A DNA stretch of 64,000 bases from Crocodylus rhombifer (taxonomy: Eukaryota; Chordata; Crocodylia; Crocodylidae): assembly GCA_038503035.1 (NCBI GenBank), contig JAVSML010024419.1, forward strand, positions 1-64,000. The letters are read 5' to 3'. Of the stretch, positions 23,813 through 34,395 are shown one piece after another (position 1 is the first letter of the stretch; the number at the start of each line of letters is the position of its first letter). The notes beneath the pieces were generated by a model, which was not told the DNA's origin, did no database searches, and was given only the letters and a program-made list of their open reading frames with translations. The translations under genes were made by a program, and so were the position numbers.

Positions 23813-25013
23813 CAGAGCTGGACGACGAGCACGCGACGCCAACAGAAAGACCCGCACGGCACGTCAGCCGCCTTCTTCTGCGGATACACCCAGCCAATGA
23901 CGTCATAGAGAGATGCCAGCTGGCAAAGTTAAAAGCAGCACCTGCGGCCGCGGAGGGGGGGGAGATCCCCACGGGAGAGCGGCTACCGGCTCCACCGGTG
24001 AGAGGGGCGGAGAGCCCCACGGGAGAGCGGCTACCAGCTCCACTGGCAAGAGGGGCAGAGAGCCCCAGGGGCGAGCAGCCACCAGCTCTGCCGGTGAGAG
24101 AGGCAGCGACTGTGATGGCTGAAGAGGTAGAAGAGGCGCCAAAGGGGCGAAGACACACTGCGTGGTGGGAGGCTGCTCAGGATGGGGAAGAAGCGGGAAG
24201 CGTGGCCGCGGAGGGCACGACGGAGCACAAGACGGACAACAGTGTTAGGCCCACAGGGGGAGTGCCAGAGCGACACTGCATAGGCTCAGCCTCACAAAGG
24301 GGGAGAAACCCCTGGAGAGCCCCGAGAGGGTACAGCCAGGTGGGTATCACCACCGAGCCATGATGCAGTGAACTGAGGGAGGCACCAGGGAAGCTGGAGC
24401 TAAGCACGGCCCAGAAGGACCGGTGAGGTCCAGACAGAAGGCTCAGTAGGTCGAGGGGCTGAGTAGTGGGTTTTAGGTTTGTTTTGTTGCATGGGATGTC
24501 CCCAGTTGGAAAGGGAGAGCTAAGGTAGCATCCCTATAGAAGGGGCGGTTGGTGGTGTCTTGGTGAGGCCAGAACCTGTGCGGAGACCCCGTCCAGGGTC
24601 AAACAGGGAAGAGGCCAGGGGGACCGTGGGCCAAGTTTACTGACGAGCACCATGACAGGGGCAGGCCAGGTGGGGAATATTACACTACGGGTGAGGAACT
24701 GGACCCGTGGAAGAAGAACACACTAAAGGTGGCGTGAGGCCGGGGTGCAGGGGTGGTGGAGCCCCGTGATGTGACCGCTGAGGGATCCTGGGCCACAGAG
24801 TGTATCACGAACCGACCTTGACACTGAAAAACATCAAGTCGTGGCGGGTGAGAACAAGGTCGGGGACTGGGGCGAGAGAGAACTGCTTCAATACCAAAGT
24901 GATCCCGAGAGGGGAGCGTCATCTACCCACAGAATTAGACCCACCCGAGAGCAGGGAATCGAAACTCGGAGGCCACAGTCCCAACTCCCAACTCACTCAT
25001 GGTTATCACCCTA
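23813..25013. other. GC-rich insertion with 48 bp minisatellite, unidentified
   Basis: About 1.2 kb of CpG-bearing, purine-rich DNA sits inside a LINE whose protein blocks resume on the far side. It contains three tandem copies of a 48 bp unit (starts near 23971, 24019 and 24067) that in one + frame encode a 16-residue Gly/Arg/Ala-rich repeat. A 121-codon frame at 23998-24363 is probably a consequence of composition. The junctions share only 'gagc', and I see no TG...CA or terminal inverted repeats. It could be an LTR-type element, a composite retroelement or captured host sequence. I do not recognise it. Confidence 0.55.
23965..24112. repeat. 48 bp tandem repeat, three copies
   Basis: Each unit contains gggagagcggctaccrgctc, then ccrgtgagaggggcrgagag, with the third copy more diverged. 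The period is exactly 48 (16 codons). Copy starts are near 23971, 24019 and 24067. Confidence 0.85.
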
Positions 25014-25320
25014 GGAGTGAGCAAAAGAATAGATTCAAGGACCCCTTTAAGGCCAATGTGAAGAAATGCAATGATGACATCAATACCTGGGAGACTCAAG
25101 CACTGAATTGTTACGAGTGGTGCTGTGATGTACGATAAGGCATTGACCATTTTGAGCAAAACTGCCTCACTGTGGAGACAGACAGATTAGAGACAAAGGG
25201 AAAGAACTATAGCCAGACATCACCAGGATCTACCTCTTCCTCCCAGAACCATGTCTGCCAAAAAATATGTGGAACTTGGATTGGCCTCCCCAGCCACCTG
25301 GACTCACTGATGGCTTCCTG
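25014..25320 (+). pseudogene. LINE C-terminal domain remnant
   Basis: It begins EQKNRFKDPFKANVKKCNDD, which corresponds to the family block GGQKKRYKDTLKANLKKC. It continues through DINTWETQAL and ends near HVCQKICGTWIGLPSHLDSL, a worn version of the C-x2-C...H C2H2 finger that closes this family. One stop near 25138 splits it. Compare the better preserved finger at 44160-44225. Confidence 0.6.
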
Positions 25321-25432
25321 TTTACTAGAAGTCTGTCATCCTCATATCAAAGGTTCCCTCCACTGCCAACAACTGCTTCTAGGGACAGAAGGACTGTTTG
25401 GTACTTCTAACTAAATGGACATCAGTTACCAA

Positions 25433-25516
25433 TCTATAAATATATATATATATATATATTATACATAGATATCTATCTCTATATATATCTACATATATAT
25501 CTATATCTATAGATAC

Positions 25517-25552
<36 letters not shown>

Positions 25553-25553
25553 C
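25433..25553. repeat. TA / GATA compound microsatellite
   Basis: A TA run grades into interrupted TATC and TATA sequence, then nine or ten GATA units. It is likely polymorphic. Confidence 0.95.
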
Positions 25554-26890
25554 TGTGTATTTAACCTACAGAACTCATTGCTGCAGGATTCAGGGAAAGT
25601 GAAGTAGAAAATAAATTAGGAAAACACTAAAAAAACCTCTACACTAGCTATTTACAGTATTAATTCTAACATCTGAAATGACAAGAGCCAAGCTAAAAAA
25701 ACAATCACAAGTGATAGCAATCCTTATGCTTCTGAAAAAGAGCAGGTTGTAAGACTGGGGGTTCAGAAGAAATCTTTCCCTGCCTCTACAATACATAGTA
25801 TTACACATCTACAGGCAAGAACCTGCAAGTCACAAGAGCTCTATGCTCAAGTCAATGGGGAATCAGAAGATGCCAAACTGGGAAGAAAATACTGATTTTT
25901 GTTTTGGGTTTTTTTGGAGTTTCAAGCACTATTTGTATTGTGTTATAATGGTTACAGGAGGCAGGACACCAGGCTGCATTGACAGTTAGCCTCTTTCTGT
26001 GCAGCTTCTTCTTTCTCTTTTGGAAGCACTGAACATTGCTGGTGAGAGCTTCCAGTCACAAAATGCTGAGAAGTCAAGTAAGGAACTGCTTGAATTAACT
26101 CATTAGCTCACTAACTCCCTTGCTATTCTAAGGGGAAGAAAGAAGTAAAACAAATCCTGCGCCTGCTCATGTTGTACCCTGACCATTATTTATTTACGTA
26201 TCAGGTTGCGCGTGATATATTATTTATATAACATGAATATTTATTAGTGACAGGGAAGAGTAAATCACTTGCTGTCTGCAGCTACCTGCTGATGTTAAAC
26301 TGTGCCCTTGCCCTATGGCAATAAATGATCTTTCCTCCCTGACGATGCCATTTATCTACTGCTGACATGTATCTTCCATCCTCCTGATCCAGAGAACTTG
26401 CTCATGCTTGGAAATACGGAGACTGAGTGGCAATGGGCACAAGCTTGCCAATGGCAGAGTAATCACTCTTCAAGGTTTATTCCATGGGGCAAAACAAAGT
26501 TCCTCATGGCAACATGAGCTGTGTGTCATGCGAGCTCATTGCAACAGGATGCCATATCAGAATATTATATTTCAAATATTTCAATGGCTACATAAGAATA
26601 TACAAGGGAGGTTGGGAGGTTGTTGGTGATCCATGCAAATCAGGAGTTGGCATTCAGGATTGGGAGTAAATTAGTGGTGAACTCCGAAAAAACTCACATG
26701 TTCTGGTTTGACAACCACCATTATGGTTTGAGTCTTTGATCTTCAAAGTGTTGTTTAATGGCTCTACTATTTATATATAAGCAAAAAAAATTCGACACAG
26801 TTCCAAAATGTTTAACTAGACACTCCCGCCCATAAGTATCTTTCCTTTTTAATCCATGACAAACCCCATATGTCCAAGGAGTGTAGCTGC
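25554..26890. other. Unassigned sequence, no gene seen
   Basis: Frames are short. The AT-rich block near 26185-26330 (tttatttacgtatcagg, atatattatttatataac) looks unique and could be a conserved non-coding element, but nothing in the sequence proves it. Confidence 0.4.
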
Positions 26891-26892
26891 TT

Positions 26893-28299
26893 ACAAAATG
26901 GCCAGTGTGGTCCCTATTTTCAAGAAGGGGAGGAAGGAAGAGCCTGGCAACTACAGGCCAGTCAGCCTCACTTCTATCCTGGAGAAGGTCTTTGAAAAAA
27001 TTATCAAGGGCCACATTTGTGAGAGCCCTGCAGGGGAAGTGATGTTGAGGGGTAACCAGCATGGTGCAAGGCCGATCCTGCCTGACTAACCTGGTCTCTT
27101 TCTATGACCAGGTAACAAAGAGCTTAGATAGGAAGGAGGAAGTCGATGTCATCTTCTTGGACTTGCAGAAGGCCTTTGACACAGTGTCCCACCCAATTCT
27201 GGTGGGCAAGCTGAGGGACTGCGGCATTGACGAATGCACGGTCATATGGGTGGCAAACTGGCTCCAGGGTGCACCCAGAGGGTGGTGGTGGATGGGTCGA
27301 TGTCGACCTGGGAGGGTGTGGGCAGCGGAGTCCCCCAGGGCTCGGTCCTTGGGCCAGTGCTGTTCAACATATTCATTAGCGACCTGGACGAGGGTGTGGA
27401 GAGCAACCTGTTCAAGTTTGCTGATGACACCAAGCTGTGGGGTAAAGTGAATACACCGGCAGGCAGGGACCGCATCCCAGCAGACCTGGATAGGTTGGAG
27501 AAGTGGGTGGATCTGAACAGGATGTGGTTCAACAAGGACAAGTGCAGGGTGCTGCACCTGCGGAGAGGGAACCAGCATTATAGTTATAGGTTAGGGGCTG
27601 ACCCTCTCGGCAGCACAGAGGCAGAGAGGGATCTTGGAGTCAGGATTGACTCCAGGATGAATATGAGTCGCCAGTGCAATGAAGCAATAGGCAGAGCCAA
27701 CCGCACCCTGTCCTGCATCAACAGGGGCATCACTAACAGGTCCAGAGAGGTCTTGCTCCCCCTCTATGCAGCACTGGTCAGGCTGCAGCTGGAGTACTGT
27801 GTCCAGTTCTGGGCACCGCACTTCAAGAAGGACGTAGAGTACCTGGAGAGGGTCCAGAGGAGGCCACTCGTATGGTTGGGGGCCTCCATGGCCAGCCCTA
27901 CGAGGAGAGGCTGAGGGATCTGAATCTCTTCAGTCTCCGCAAGAGGAGACTGAGGGGGGATCTTGTGGCTGCCTACAACCTTATCAGGGGCCAGCAGCAG
28001 GGACTCAGGGAAAGTCTGGAGTCACCAGGAGCAATGGCCACAAGCTGAGGGAGGATAGGTTTAGGTTACATATTAGGAAGAATTACTTCACTGTAGGGGT
28101 GGCCAGAGCCTGGAATGGGCTTCCCAGAGAGGTGGTGCTCTCACCTTCCCTGGAGATCTTCAAGAGGAGACTGGATAGGCACCTGGCTGGGGTCTTATGA
28201 CCCCTGCCACCCCCAGCACTCCTTCCTGCCCATGGCAGGGGGGCAGACTCGATGATCTGTCTAGGTCCCTCCCAACTCATGGATTCTATGATTCTATGA
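26893..28299 (+). mobile_element. CR1 LINE, 5'-truncated, with terminal repeat
   Basis: It starts inside the reverse-transcriptase gene and runs through the RT, the C-terminal domain and the 3' UTR to two copies of ATTCTATG at 28282-28299. It has about 1.4 kb of the roughly 4.5 kb CR1 length, the usual outcome of incomplete reverse transcription. It is oriented opposite to the longer copy at 36860-39100. Short indels break the frame, but divergence is modest. Confidence 0.9.
26899..27914 (+). pseudogene. CR1 reverse transcriptase, frameshifted
   Basis: This encodes the polymerase of CR1, which primes on nicked chromosomal DNA. Blocks in order are VVPIFKKGRKEEPGNYRPVS; motif A VIFLDLQKAFDTVSHP with the catalytic Asp present; motif B GSGVPQGSVLGPVLFNIFIS; and motif C LFKFADDTKLWG with both Asp present. 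These are followed by LGVRIDSRMNMSRQ and the C-terminal [19 protein letters not shown]. The frame changes at about 27061-27089 and again between 27234 and 27300, and the N-terminal endonuclease is absent. The catalytic residues survive, but the copy cannot make a full protein. Confidence 0.88.
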
Positions 28300-29390
28300 A
28301 AAAGGGAGCAAGTAAATCTATTTTCTTCTTTTCCCACTTAGAGAAAATTGCTTTTGTATAACTATAACCATGCAGTGACCAGAGTAGTATTATATGTGTG
28401 CGTCTTCGCCTGCTAAGCTGAAAAGCACCACAGAAAAACCTATAATTAAAGGAATAAATTTGGGCTTAGTTATACACTGTTCCTGAAAACTGTAAGTATT
28501 TTGCCAGCATAGCATTCAGCTTGTTTACTCTGAAACAGAACAGGCAGTGAAGGCCTTTGGAGATATCTTCCAAGACACAAATGAAAGCTATGTCCATCAT
28601 TCCCACCAGCTTGTAAAGGATAATAAATGAATAATTTCTGCTTGTGCCTTTGAAAGCCTCCCTGCTTGTGCTGAGAACAGTGTTTTTTAGAAGAAAAGGC
28701 CAGTGACGTGGGTGGACTCATTTGAGCAAGGTTGGGCTCAGTTATTAAAAGTTCTGAAAATGTGCGTCTCCCAGTTGCTCAGGTTACAGTTAGGAGTGCT
28801 TAATTCTTCTGAAAAGAAGGATCAAAGAGGCTTAGCTATTGTTTTTGAGTTCCCATCAGTGTCTCAGCACTCAAAACATTTAGCACCCAAAATCGGTGGT
28901 TGCATCTAAAATACTGGCTCCAACATCTACCAGGCTGTGACACTTGGCACATCCCAAATGCCCCTCAGAAACATGCTCTACGGGTATGTCCTGTCCTGGG
29001 AAAGACACCCCCTCACCAAATCCTGCCCTTTTGCTCCCACTCATGTACCGCACCTGGAAATGTGATGAAGTCTATATAGCATTGGCGATGCGTAGGGGGA
29101 GCGTGTGGGTGCACATGCACCCCCTGAGCTTGGCAGTGCACCCCCTGCAAAAAGCGCTGCTGACATTGCCAGTGGCGCCTCTACTACCCCGCCACTAACA
29201 GCACCACAGCAGCCTGCAGGAGCCCACTGCTCGCCACCACCACGCTCATACCACCGCCACCTGCGGGAGCTCGCCGTGCCCCCCGCCAGCCTCTGGGGGC
29301 ATGTGGTGTTCATGCTATACGGCATGTCATCAGTAGCCACTCTGCAGGACACTGGAGACAGGCCTGGGACACAACTGCACCACACCTGCA
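28300..29390. other. Unassigned sequence, no gene seen
   Basis: The GC-rich part at 29085-29300 (gtgcaccccctg repeated, then Pro/Ala-rich frames of 102 and 133 codons on opposite strands) may be part of a DNA transposon, but I cannot find paired ends. The rest is unremarkable. Confidence 0.4.
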
Positions 29391-29391
29391 C

Positions 29392-29555
29392 TTCTGAGCA
29401 TTGCCAAGTTTGAAGAGTACATAAAAACATAAGGGGACACACCTGGCTGTCACAACTCAGCTGGCAAGCAAAGCTTTACTGGGCTCATGGAGGGAAAGAG
29501 GGGAAAACAGGAAGGGAACAGAAAGGTTTTGCTCCATTAATTATAATATAACACA
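29392..29555 (+). repeat. Direct repeat copy 1
   Basis: It starts ttctgagcattgcca and includes ggacacacctggctgtcaca and ctttactgggctcatggag, ending near gctccattaattat. It pairs with 29812-29970 at about 85-90 per cent by eye, offset by 420 bp. Confidence 0.85.
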
Positions 29556-29811
29556 CCAAGCAGGGCATTTTTGCCATGAAGACAGCACCCTACTAGAGGT
29601 GCTGTAAAGCACAAAACAAAATTCACTGTCCACGGTCCATATATGTGTTACTAAAAGGGTCTCTGAAAACCTAACAACCATCATTTTCTAGCACAGCCCT
29701 AACAGTGCACAGAGCCCGCTTGTTGCTTAAAGACCTCCAAGTGTGGCACTAGGCCACCACGTATTGCCTGCCTGCTGTTTATGGGCATACACTGCTCTTC
29801 TCTTTATTAGT
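29556..29811. other. Spacer between the direct repeats
   Basis: This 256 bp segment contains no recognisable coding or repeat feature. It includes 'ctgtaaagcacaaaacaaaa' and 'aaagacctccaagtgtggca'. Confidence 0.5.
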
Positions 29812-29970
29812 TTCTGAGCATTGCCATGTTCGAAGAGTACATAAAAGCCCTAAGGGGACACACCTGGCTGTCACAGCTCAGCTGGCAAGCACAGCTTTAC
29901 TGGGCTCATGGAGAGGCAGAGGAGGAGAATGGGAGGGGAGCAGAAAGGTTTTGCTGCATTAATTAAAACA
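29812..29970 (+). repeat. Direct repeat copy 2
   Basis: Same start and blocks as copy 1 (ttctgagcattgcca, ggacacacctggctgtcaca, ctttactgggctcatggag), ending near gctgcattaattaaa. Scattered substitutions and a small indel in the purine-rich part separate the two. Confidence 0.85.
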
Positions 29971-30102
29971 CACTTCACAATAGGACCCATAACTGCTCAC
30001 CTCAAGCAGCAATTAATGAAGAAGCAGCTGACCACAGCCCTTGCCTGAAATTTAACTTACACCCATTAGGATGCAGAAACTCCTAATAATGATTACATTA
30101 GT

Positions 30103-30300
30103 CCAGAGGCATCAAACTCATCTTTCTGCAACGTAAGATCTGGAACACAGGGCTTCTCACAGGCCACACCAGGGTGCAGCAGCGGCAATGCAGTGAGGGG
30201 GGCACAGTAAACAGCGGGGTGAACATCTTATGCACTTAGCTCCAATCTGTGAGCAAAACCCCCATTTCTTCAGGCCTCGTCCCACGTGGTTCCAACAGTC
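30103..30300 (+). repeat. Possible hAT fragment
   Basis: The start 'cagaggcatcaaactcatct' resembles the hAT terminus CAGGGG(C/T)-TCAAACTCAT. No matching right end is found, so this is tentative. Confidence 0.25.
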
Positions 30301-30768
30301 ACACCACCAACATGATCCCTGTTGTGAACAGAGCTCCATTTGTGTGCTGCTCAATATCAGGAAATTACTGTCATTTAAAAGAAAAGAATGGCAGGAGGGA
30401 GGCAGATATATTGAAAAGAAGTGAATCCTCTTGACGGCAAAGAATGCTTAAAAAGGAATTATATATAATTGCACTGGAAAAGCAGTCATTGTCATCATCA
30501 TCAACTATGGGAATCAAAGCAACTCTCTCTTCTTCCAGGTAAATCACTGATTGAAGGCTGCATGTTTATCTAGCAGTTTGCTCTCATTGCAGGCTAGTCT
30601 CATTCCAGAGCCCTCTCCTATATGTCATTAGCAGAGTTGCACTGAGAGACTGATCAGGTTCAAGTTTGTGGAAAAGGGTCCATTTCAACACATGATTGGC
30701 CCAGAGGGACGGGAGCACCGTGTTAATGGTATTTTCCTGCCAAGGACTCTTTCACCAGGGGACTCTTA

Positions 30769-31232
30769 GGCTGAGTCCAGACAAGTGCAGCTGTACGGTA
30801 CGTGGTACTGCAGACCTGTCTACAGCACCACACATTGCACATTCAAACTTTTCTCATGCTGCTACCTTGCAGCACAGGAGGTGGGGTTTGGACCCCAGGA
30901 GATCCCGGGATCCAAGAAACCTACGTGGAAAAAAGCAGGGCAGCACACTTGGCAGCAGCACATGCTGCCCAAAACTGGAGCCAAGCTCCAGCTGCTGGCC
31001 AGGCTCTCAGCTGCAGAAGTGCCATGGTCGCAGCTTCCTCAGCCCCCAGCTAAGGCTGCCGGGGCCAGCACAGTTGTTGTCCCCAGCCACCCTACCCCAC
31101 TTAAGGTAACCTGCCCCACGCCAGAGTGTGTGTGGCACAGCCATTCCCTGGGGACAAGTAGCAGTGACATAAGGTGTGCTGCTGTTACTTGTCCCCAGGG
31201 AACCAAGCATCCATGTTCATCTGGACGCAGCC
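30769..31232. mobile_element. DNA transposon-like element with terminal inverted repeats
   Basis: The left end ggctgagtccagacaag and the reversed right end (ggctgcgtccagatgaa) agree at most positions. The 464 bp between them is GC-rich, with frames of up to 197 codons that show no transposase motif. Flanks are similar (ctctta / gtctta) but offset, so the target duplication is not secure. Confidence 0.55.
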
Positions 31233-31462
31233 TTAGTCTTAAGAACCTAAGTGCCACTCATATTAATAAAATCAAATCAGTAAAATTTTACCATGGATTT
31301 AAATTTTTTATAGAGCATCAAAAATCTGCTTCTCATTATTTTTTCACACTCCCTCTAGGACACATTCTGGTACCTTGATTCTGCTTGTTACTTTCATTGA
31401 GTTCTATCATAGCCCTGAACGAAAAGCATTTGTTCCCACCCTGCTTTTCTCTGTTCACCAGC

Positions 31463-31513
31463 AGAGAAGAGAAGAGAAGAGAAGAGAAGAGAAGAGAAGA
31501 GAAGAGAAGAGAA
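31463..31513. repeat. (AGAAG)n microsatellite
   Basis: About ten units of a purine pentamer. They give Glu/Lys/Arg-repeat chance frames on + and Leu/Phe/Ser-repeat frames on -. Confidence 0.97.
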
Positions 31514-31749
31514 ACCAAAACAGGAGGGTTGAAAAAGGTGAGAGAAATGACACAAAGTCTCAAGTAAAAACTCAGGTTACAAACTGTTACGGGTCCAGTT
31601 CATCTGGATCCTCCCAGTGTCAAAAACCAAAAAAGAAAAACAATCTATTTTCTTTGGGCCTAAAAAATGCTCCCACTTATGGGTGGCCAGTGATCTCTTT
31701 CATGCAGAACAATGCACCTGTATTAGACAGACACACCTACTGCTGCAAT

Positions 31750-31876
31750 AGCGAGGCAGTGGAATAGACACCTAAGGAAGCTGTAGACTCTCCATCACTG
31801 GAAGTTTGCAAGAAGAAGTTGGGCAGCCACTGCTCAGGGATGATCTAGGGGTGGCAATGCCTATGTTCTCCTATGG
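31750..31876 (+). mobile_element. CR1 3' end fragment
   Basis: 'gtagactctccatcactgga' followed by 'gaagttgggcagccactgct', 'cagggatgatctaggggtgg' and 'cctatgttctcctatgg' corresponds to the last coding codons and 3' UTR of an old CR1. Confidence 0.65.
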
Positions 31877-32039
31877 CTATTTCCCATGCTTCTGGACTTT
31901 GCTTGCTGCCCTCACATTCCTTTTACACTGCGTGTCACAGTGTTTTTAAACCCCACGCAGAGGCTTCGCATGTTGGCTACAGCCAAGGCTGGGGACTTTA
32001 GCTGTAGCCTGGGTGTGCCAATGCTCATGCTGGAACCAA

Positions 32040-32450
32040 AGCCGGAGGTTCCTGGCTAGAGGGTCTTGCCCCTCAGCTCAGGGTCAGACCAATGCCATAT
32101 TTGGGTGAAGAAGAAATTTTACCCCATGGTCACATTGATCTGGATTGAGGTGGGGTTGCCTTCCTCTGTAGCGGGTTGCATGACTCTTTACCTGGGATTT
32201 CTTGAGAACATAATTAACAACATTTCATAGAAGCAGGATATTGGCTGCCATAGTTCCCCTGATTTACCTGTGGCAGGGTAGTGTGCTAGGTCTGTGTTGT
32301 GGCAAGGTTAACAGCAATCTTATGTAGAGTTTAGATCATGGATTATACGGGATGATTTGGAAAGGGCTGATCCTGCCTCAGGCAGGGTTTAGATTAGATG
32401 ACCTCGGGAGGTCCCTTCCAGCCCTACTTCTCTCTGATGCTGTATTCTGC
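32040..32450 (+). mobile_element. CR1 3' UTR fragment, older subfamily
   Basis: Blocks 'gggtcttgcccctcagctca', 'aatgccatatttgggtgaag', 'ggttgccttcctctgtagc' and 'gattagatgacctcgggagg' appear in the order of the long 3' UTR of turtle/crocodilian CR1 ('ggtcttgcccatatgctcagg ... gccatatttggggtcggg ... gccttcctctgcagc ... tagatgatcataatggtccc'). It ends near 'ttctctctgatgctgtattc'. Confidence 0.6.
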
Positions 32451-32925
32451 TAACAATACTACTAGTCAGCCCATCATTGCACTCTAGTCTTATACAACGC
32501 CATGCCGTTTCTACAGAGCTTCTGCTAGGAACTTTCACCCTTTTTCGAACATCAGGTGTACAGAGAGGATCATTATGCCTGAGATCTGAAAGAATACATG
32601 TTCATGTTTGTTGTAACCTGAATTGAAAGTTGGGATCCAGACTCCTCAGTTATTTTTCAAAATCTGACATGATTCAAACCATGGCCACAGCCCTTTTTTT
32701 TACAGTAAGATGAACCAAAATCATGCATCCACGTATGCCCTGACTTGGGGGCATTCCAAATCCATCTCTTCCAAATCTGTACCCAAAAATGTAGCTCGAT
32801 CACCCTTCTTCTCCTGCCCCACAACTCCCAATGGTTTCTCCCACTTATAAAGTCCTGAGATTACTCCCTTCAAATTTTGATTAGGATCTGAACCAAGGGA
32901 GTTGGACTAAAAACCTTAATCTTTC

Positions 32926-32935
32926 NNNNNNNNNN
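32926..32935. other. Assembly gap (10 N)
   Basis: Ten undetermined bases, directly before a hAT-type end. Confidence 1.
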
Positions 32936-32995
32936 CCCCCTGTCTGTGTCTCACATGCCCCCAGGGATACGTGTACCACAGGTTGAGAAACTATG
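32936..32995. mobile_element. Right end of a hAT element next to a gap
   Basis: 'ggatacgtgtaccacaggtt' followed by 'gagaaactatg' is the reverse of the hAT start CAGTGGTTCTCAACCTGTGGTCC. The left part is lost in the gap or not recognisable. Confidence 0.55.
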
Positions 32996-34190
32996 ATTTA
33001 GCATATGTATTAGTGCATGTTTGTGTGCCTTGGTTCAAATCATGAGTAGTTTATATGTTAAAATAAGCTTGATGGCCTCAGACTGAGACATCCTAAAAAA
33101 CCTTCTAATCATCTTCCCTGATTCTACATCAGAGAAACTCAAGGCTGCAGCAAATGATATGACATGGCTCCAGCTGAATGAACGGAGGCAAATGGAAAGC
33201 TTGAAATGAGCAGAGGCTCTAAACGGAGATCCATTTACACAGCCACCTCCAAACTGTTTGTCTTTCACTGGCATTATGCCTTCCCTTGCACGAACACTGT
33301 CTGATAGTGGCAGTCAGTCACAACAATTAAGGTACATTAAAAAATATTATATACTATATAAAAAGAGCAGCCGCTGACTGATAGCTACCCTGGACATTCT
33401 GCTTCACCAAGTTGTTCAAAAACTGAACCAAAACCCATCCATTTGAAGATACAATTATTAAAGAATGTGATCTGTCATGCCAAAATGTTTTGAATCCTCT
33501 CCCAGCTACAAAAAACCCACAATAATCTTCAGTCCTAACAATGGTACCGAACCATTAGCTGCCACATTATTAAATTACCTTTGTATTAGGGTCAGTCAAA
33601 AAATGTCAGGCACCATAAAATTGGATGTTTGACCAAATTTTTTTTTCTCTTGCTTTCCACAGACAATTTCAAGTTTTTCATCAAAAACCTGATTGCCTGA
33701 AAACCAAATTCGTTCGTGTGAAAATGGATTTATTTCAGCGTGGGAACCTTCCTGTGGAACCTCAGGGGAGCTGCCATTTTTATTTTTTGACTCCCGGACT
33801 CATTCTTCTTTAAGGGACATACCTTAGCCAGCAACTCCTATGATACACCACATTCCCTGTCCAAGATTATTTTTTGTTCCGCTTGAAATGCCACAATATA
33901 TTTATTAAAACAAAGGAAGCAACAACAACATTATCCATGGGAATAATTATCCGAATTTCATATTGCTGAAATTCCTGCTTTCACAGATTAATTTGAGACA
34001 GTTCTAAAAAAGTGGGGTCACCCTCTATCGTGGTACCACAGTGTGTGCAAAAATTATATGAAGTCATTCAATATTAATGTAGAAAGCTGGGAGGAGTGTG
34101 CAAAATCCCATCCAATTTGGAGGAAATGTCTAGCACTGGAGGCGGCTCAACTTGAGCACCATGCATCTGGAGGATGGAAGCAAAGCAACA
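32996..34190. other. Unassigned sequence, no gene seen
   Basis: AT-rich. A stretch near 33605-33740 ('caagtttttcatcaaaaac', 'gaaaatggatttatttcag') resembles the A/T-rich repeat at 12340. I see no gene. Confidence 0.4.
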
Positions 34191-34193
34191 AAG

Positions 34194-34395
34194 AAGGCAA
34201 TCAGGACTTGTAGTAGAGATGATATCTTTTATTAGACCAACAAGTTTTTTGCAAAAAAAAAATCTTAAATTGCTTTAATTTCTTTAATTTTTTTGCAAAA
34301 ATCTTGTTGGTCTAATAAAAGATATCATCTCTACTACAAGTCCTGATTGCCTTTTCCTCTAGACCAATACAGCTACAACCTGGATACCTGAAGTA
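34194..34395. repeat. Inverted pair of SINE-like tails (perfect 51 bp arms)
   Basis: Arm 34194-34244 (aaggcaatcaggacttgtag ... gaccaacaag) is the exact reverse complement of arm 34303-34353 (cttgttggtctaataaaaga ... tgattgcctt). The 58 bp spacer is A/T-rich and carries a ttttttgcaaaaa block on each side. The right copy continues into 'agaccaatacagctacaacc'. These are 3' tails of a dispersed reptile retroelement lying head to head. The class is probably the same as at 753. Confidence 0.85.

Larger units (their letters stand above)
22530..25320 (+). mobile_element. C2H2-tailed LINE fragment, split by two insertions
   Basis: One LINE can be followed in three pieces. Piece 1 (about 22530-23277) covers reverse-transcriptase motif B to the thumb. 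Piece 2 (about 23640-23812) holds the ASILAQANTT...IIRMPDNQFPKQVL block. Piece 3 (about 25014-25320) starts NRFKDPFKANVKKC and ends in a degenerate C2H2-like stretch. Between 1 and 2 lies a CR1 3' end. Between 2 and 3 lies about 1.2 kb of unrelated GC-rich DNA. The order and spacing of protein blocks match the relatives at 10925 and 43655, so the three pieces were once contiguous. Boundaries are approximate. Confidence 0.7.

Noticed and set aside
23736..24363. Frames of 69-140 codons with a 16-residue Gly/Arg or Ala/Pro repeat
   Set aside because: They follow from a 48 bp tandem repeat open in several frames on both strands. There is no start context, splice signal or domain.
25433..25553. 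Repeated GATA units considered as a CRISPR-like array
   Set aside because: It is a simple tetranucleotide microsatellite with no spacers, and the DNA is vertebrate.
30696..31378. 197-codon and 137-codon frames on +
   Set aside because: Both overlap the inverted-repeat DNA element at 30769-31232 and contain no transposase or other motif.
31336..31767. Glu/Lys/Arg-repeat and Leu/Phe/Ser-repeat frames
   Set aside because: They are translations of the AGAAG microsatellite.
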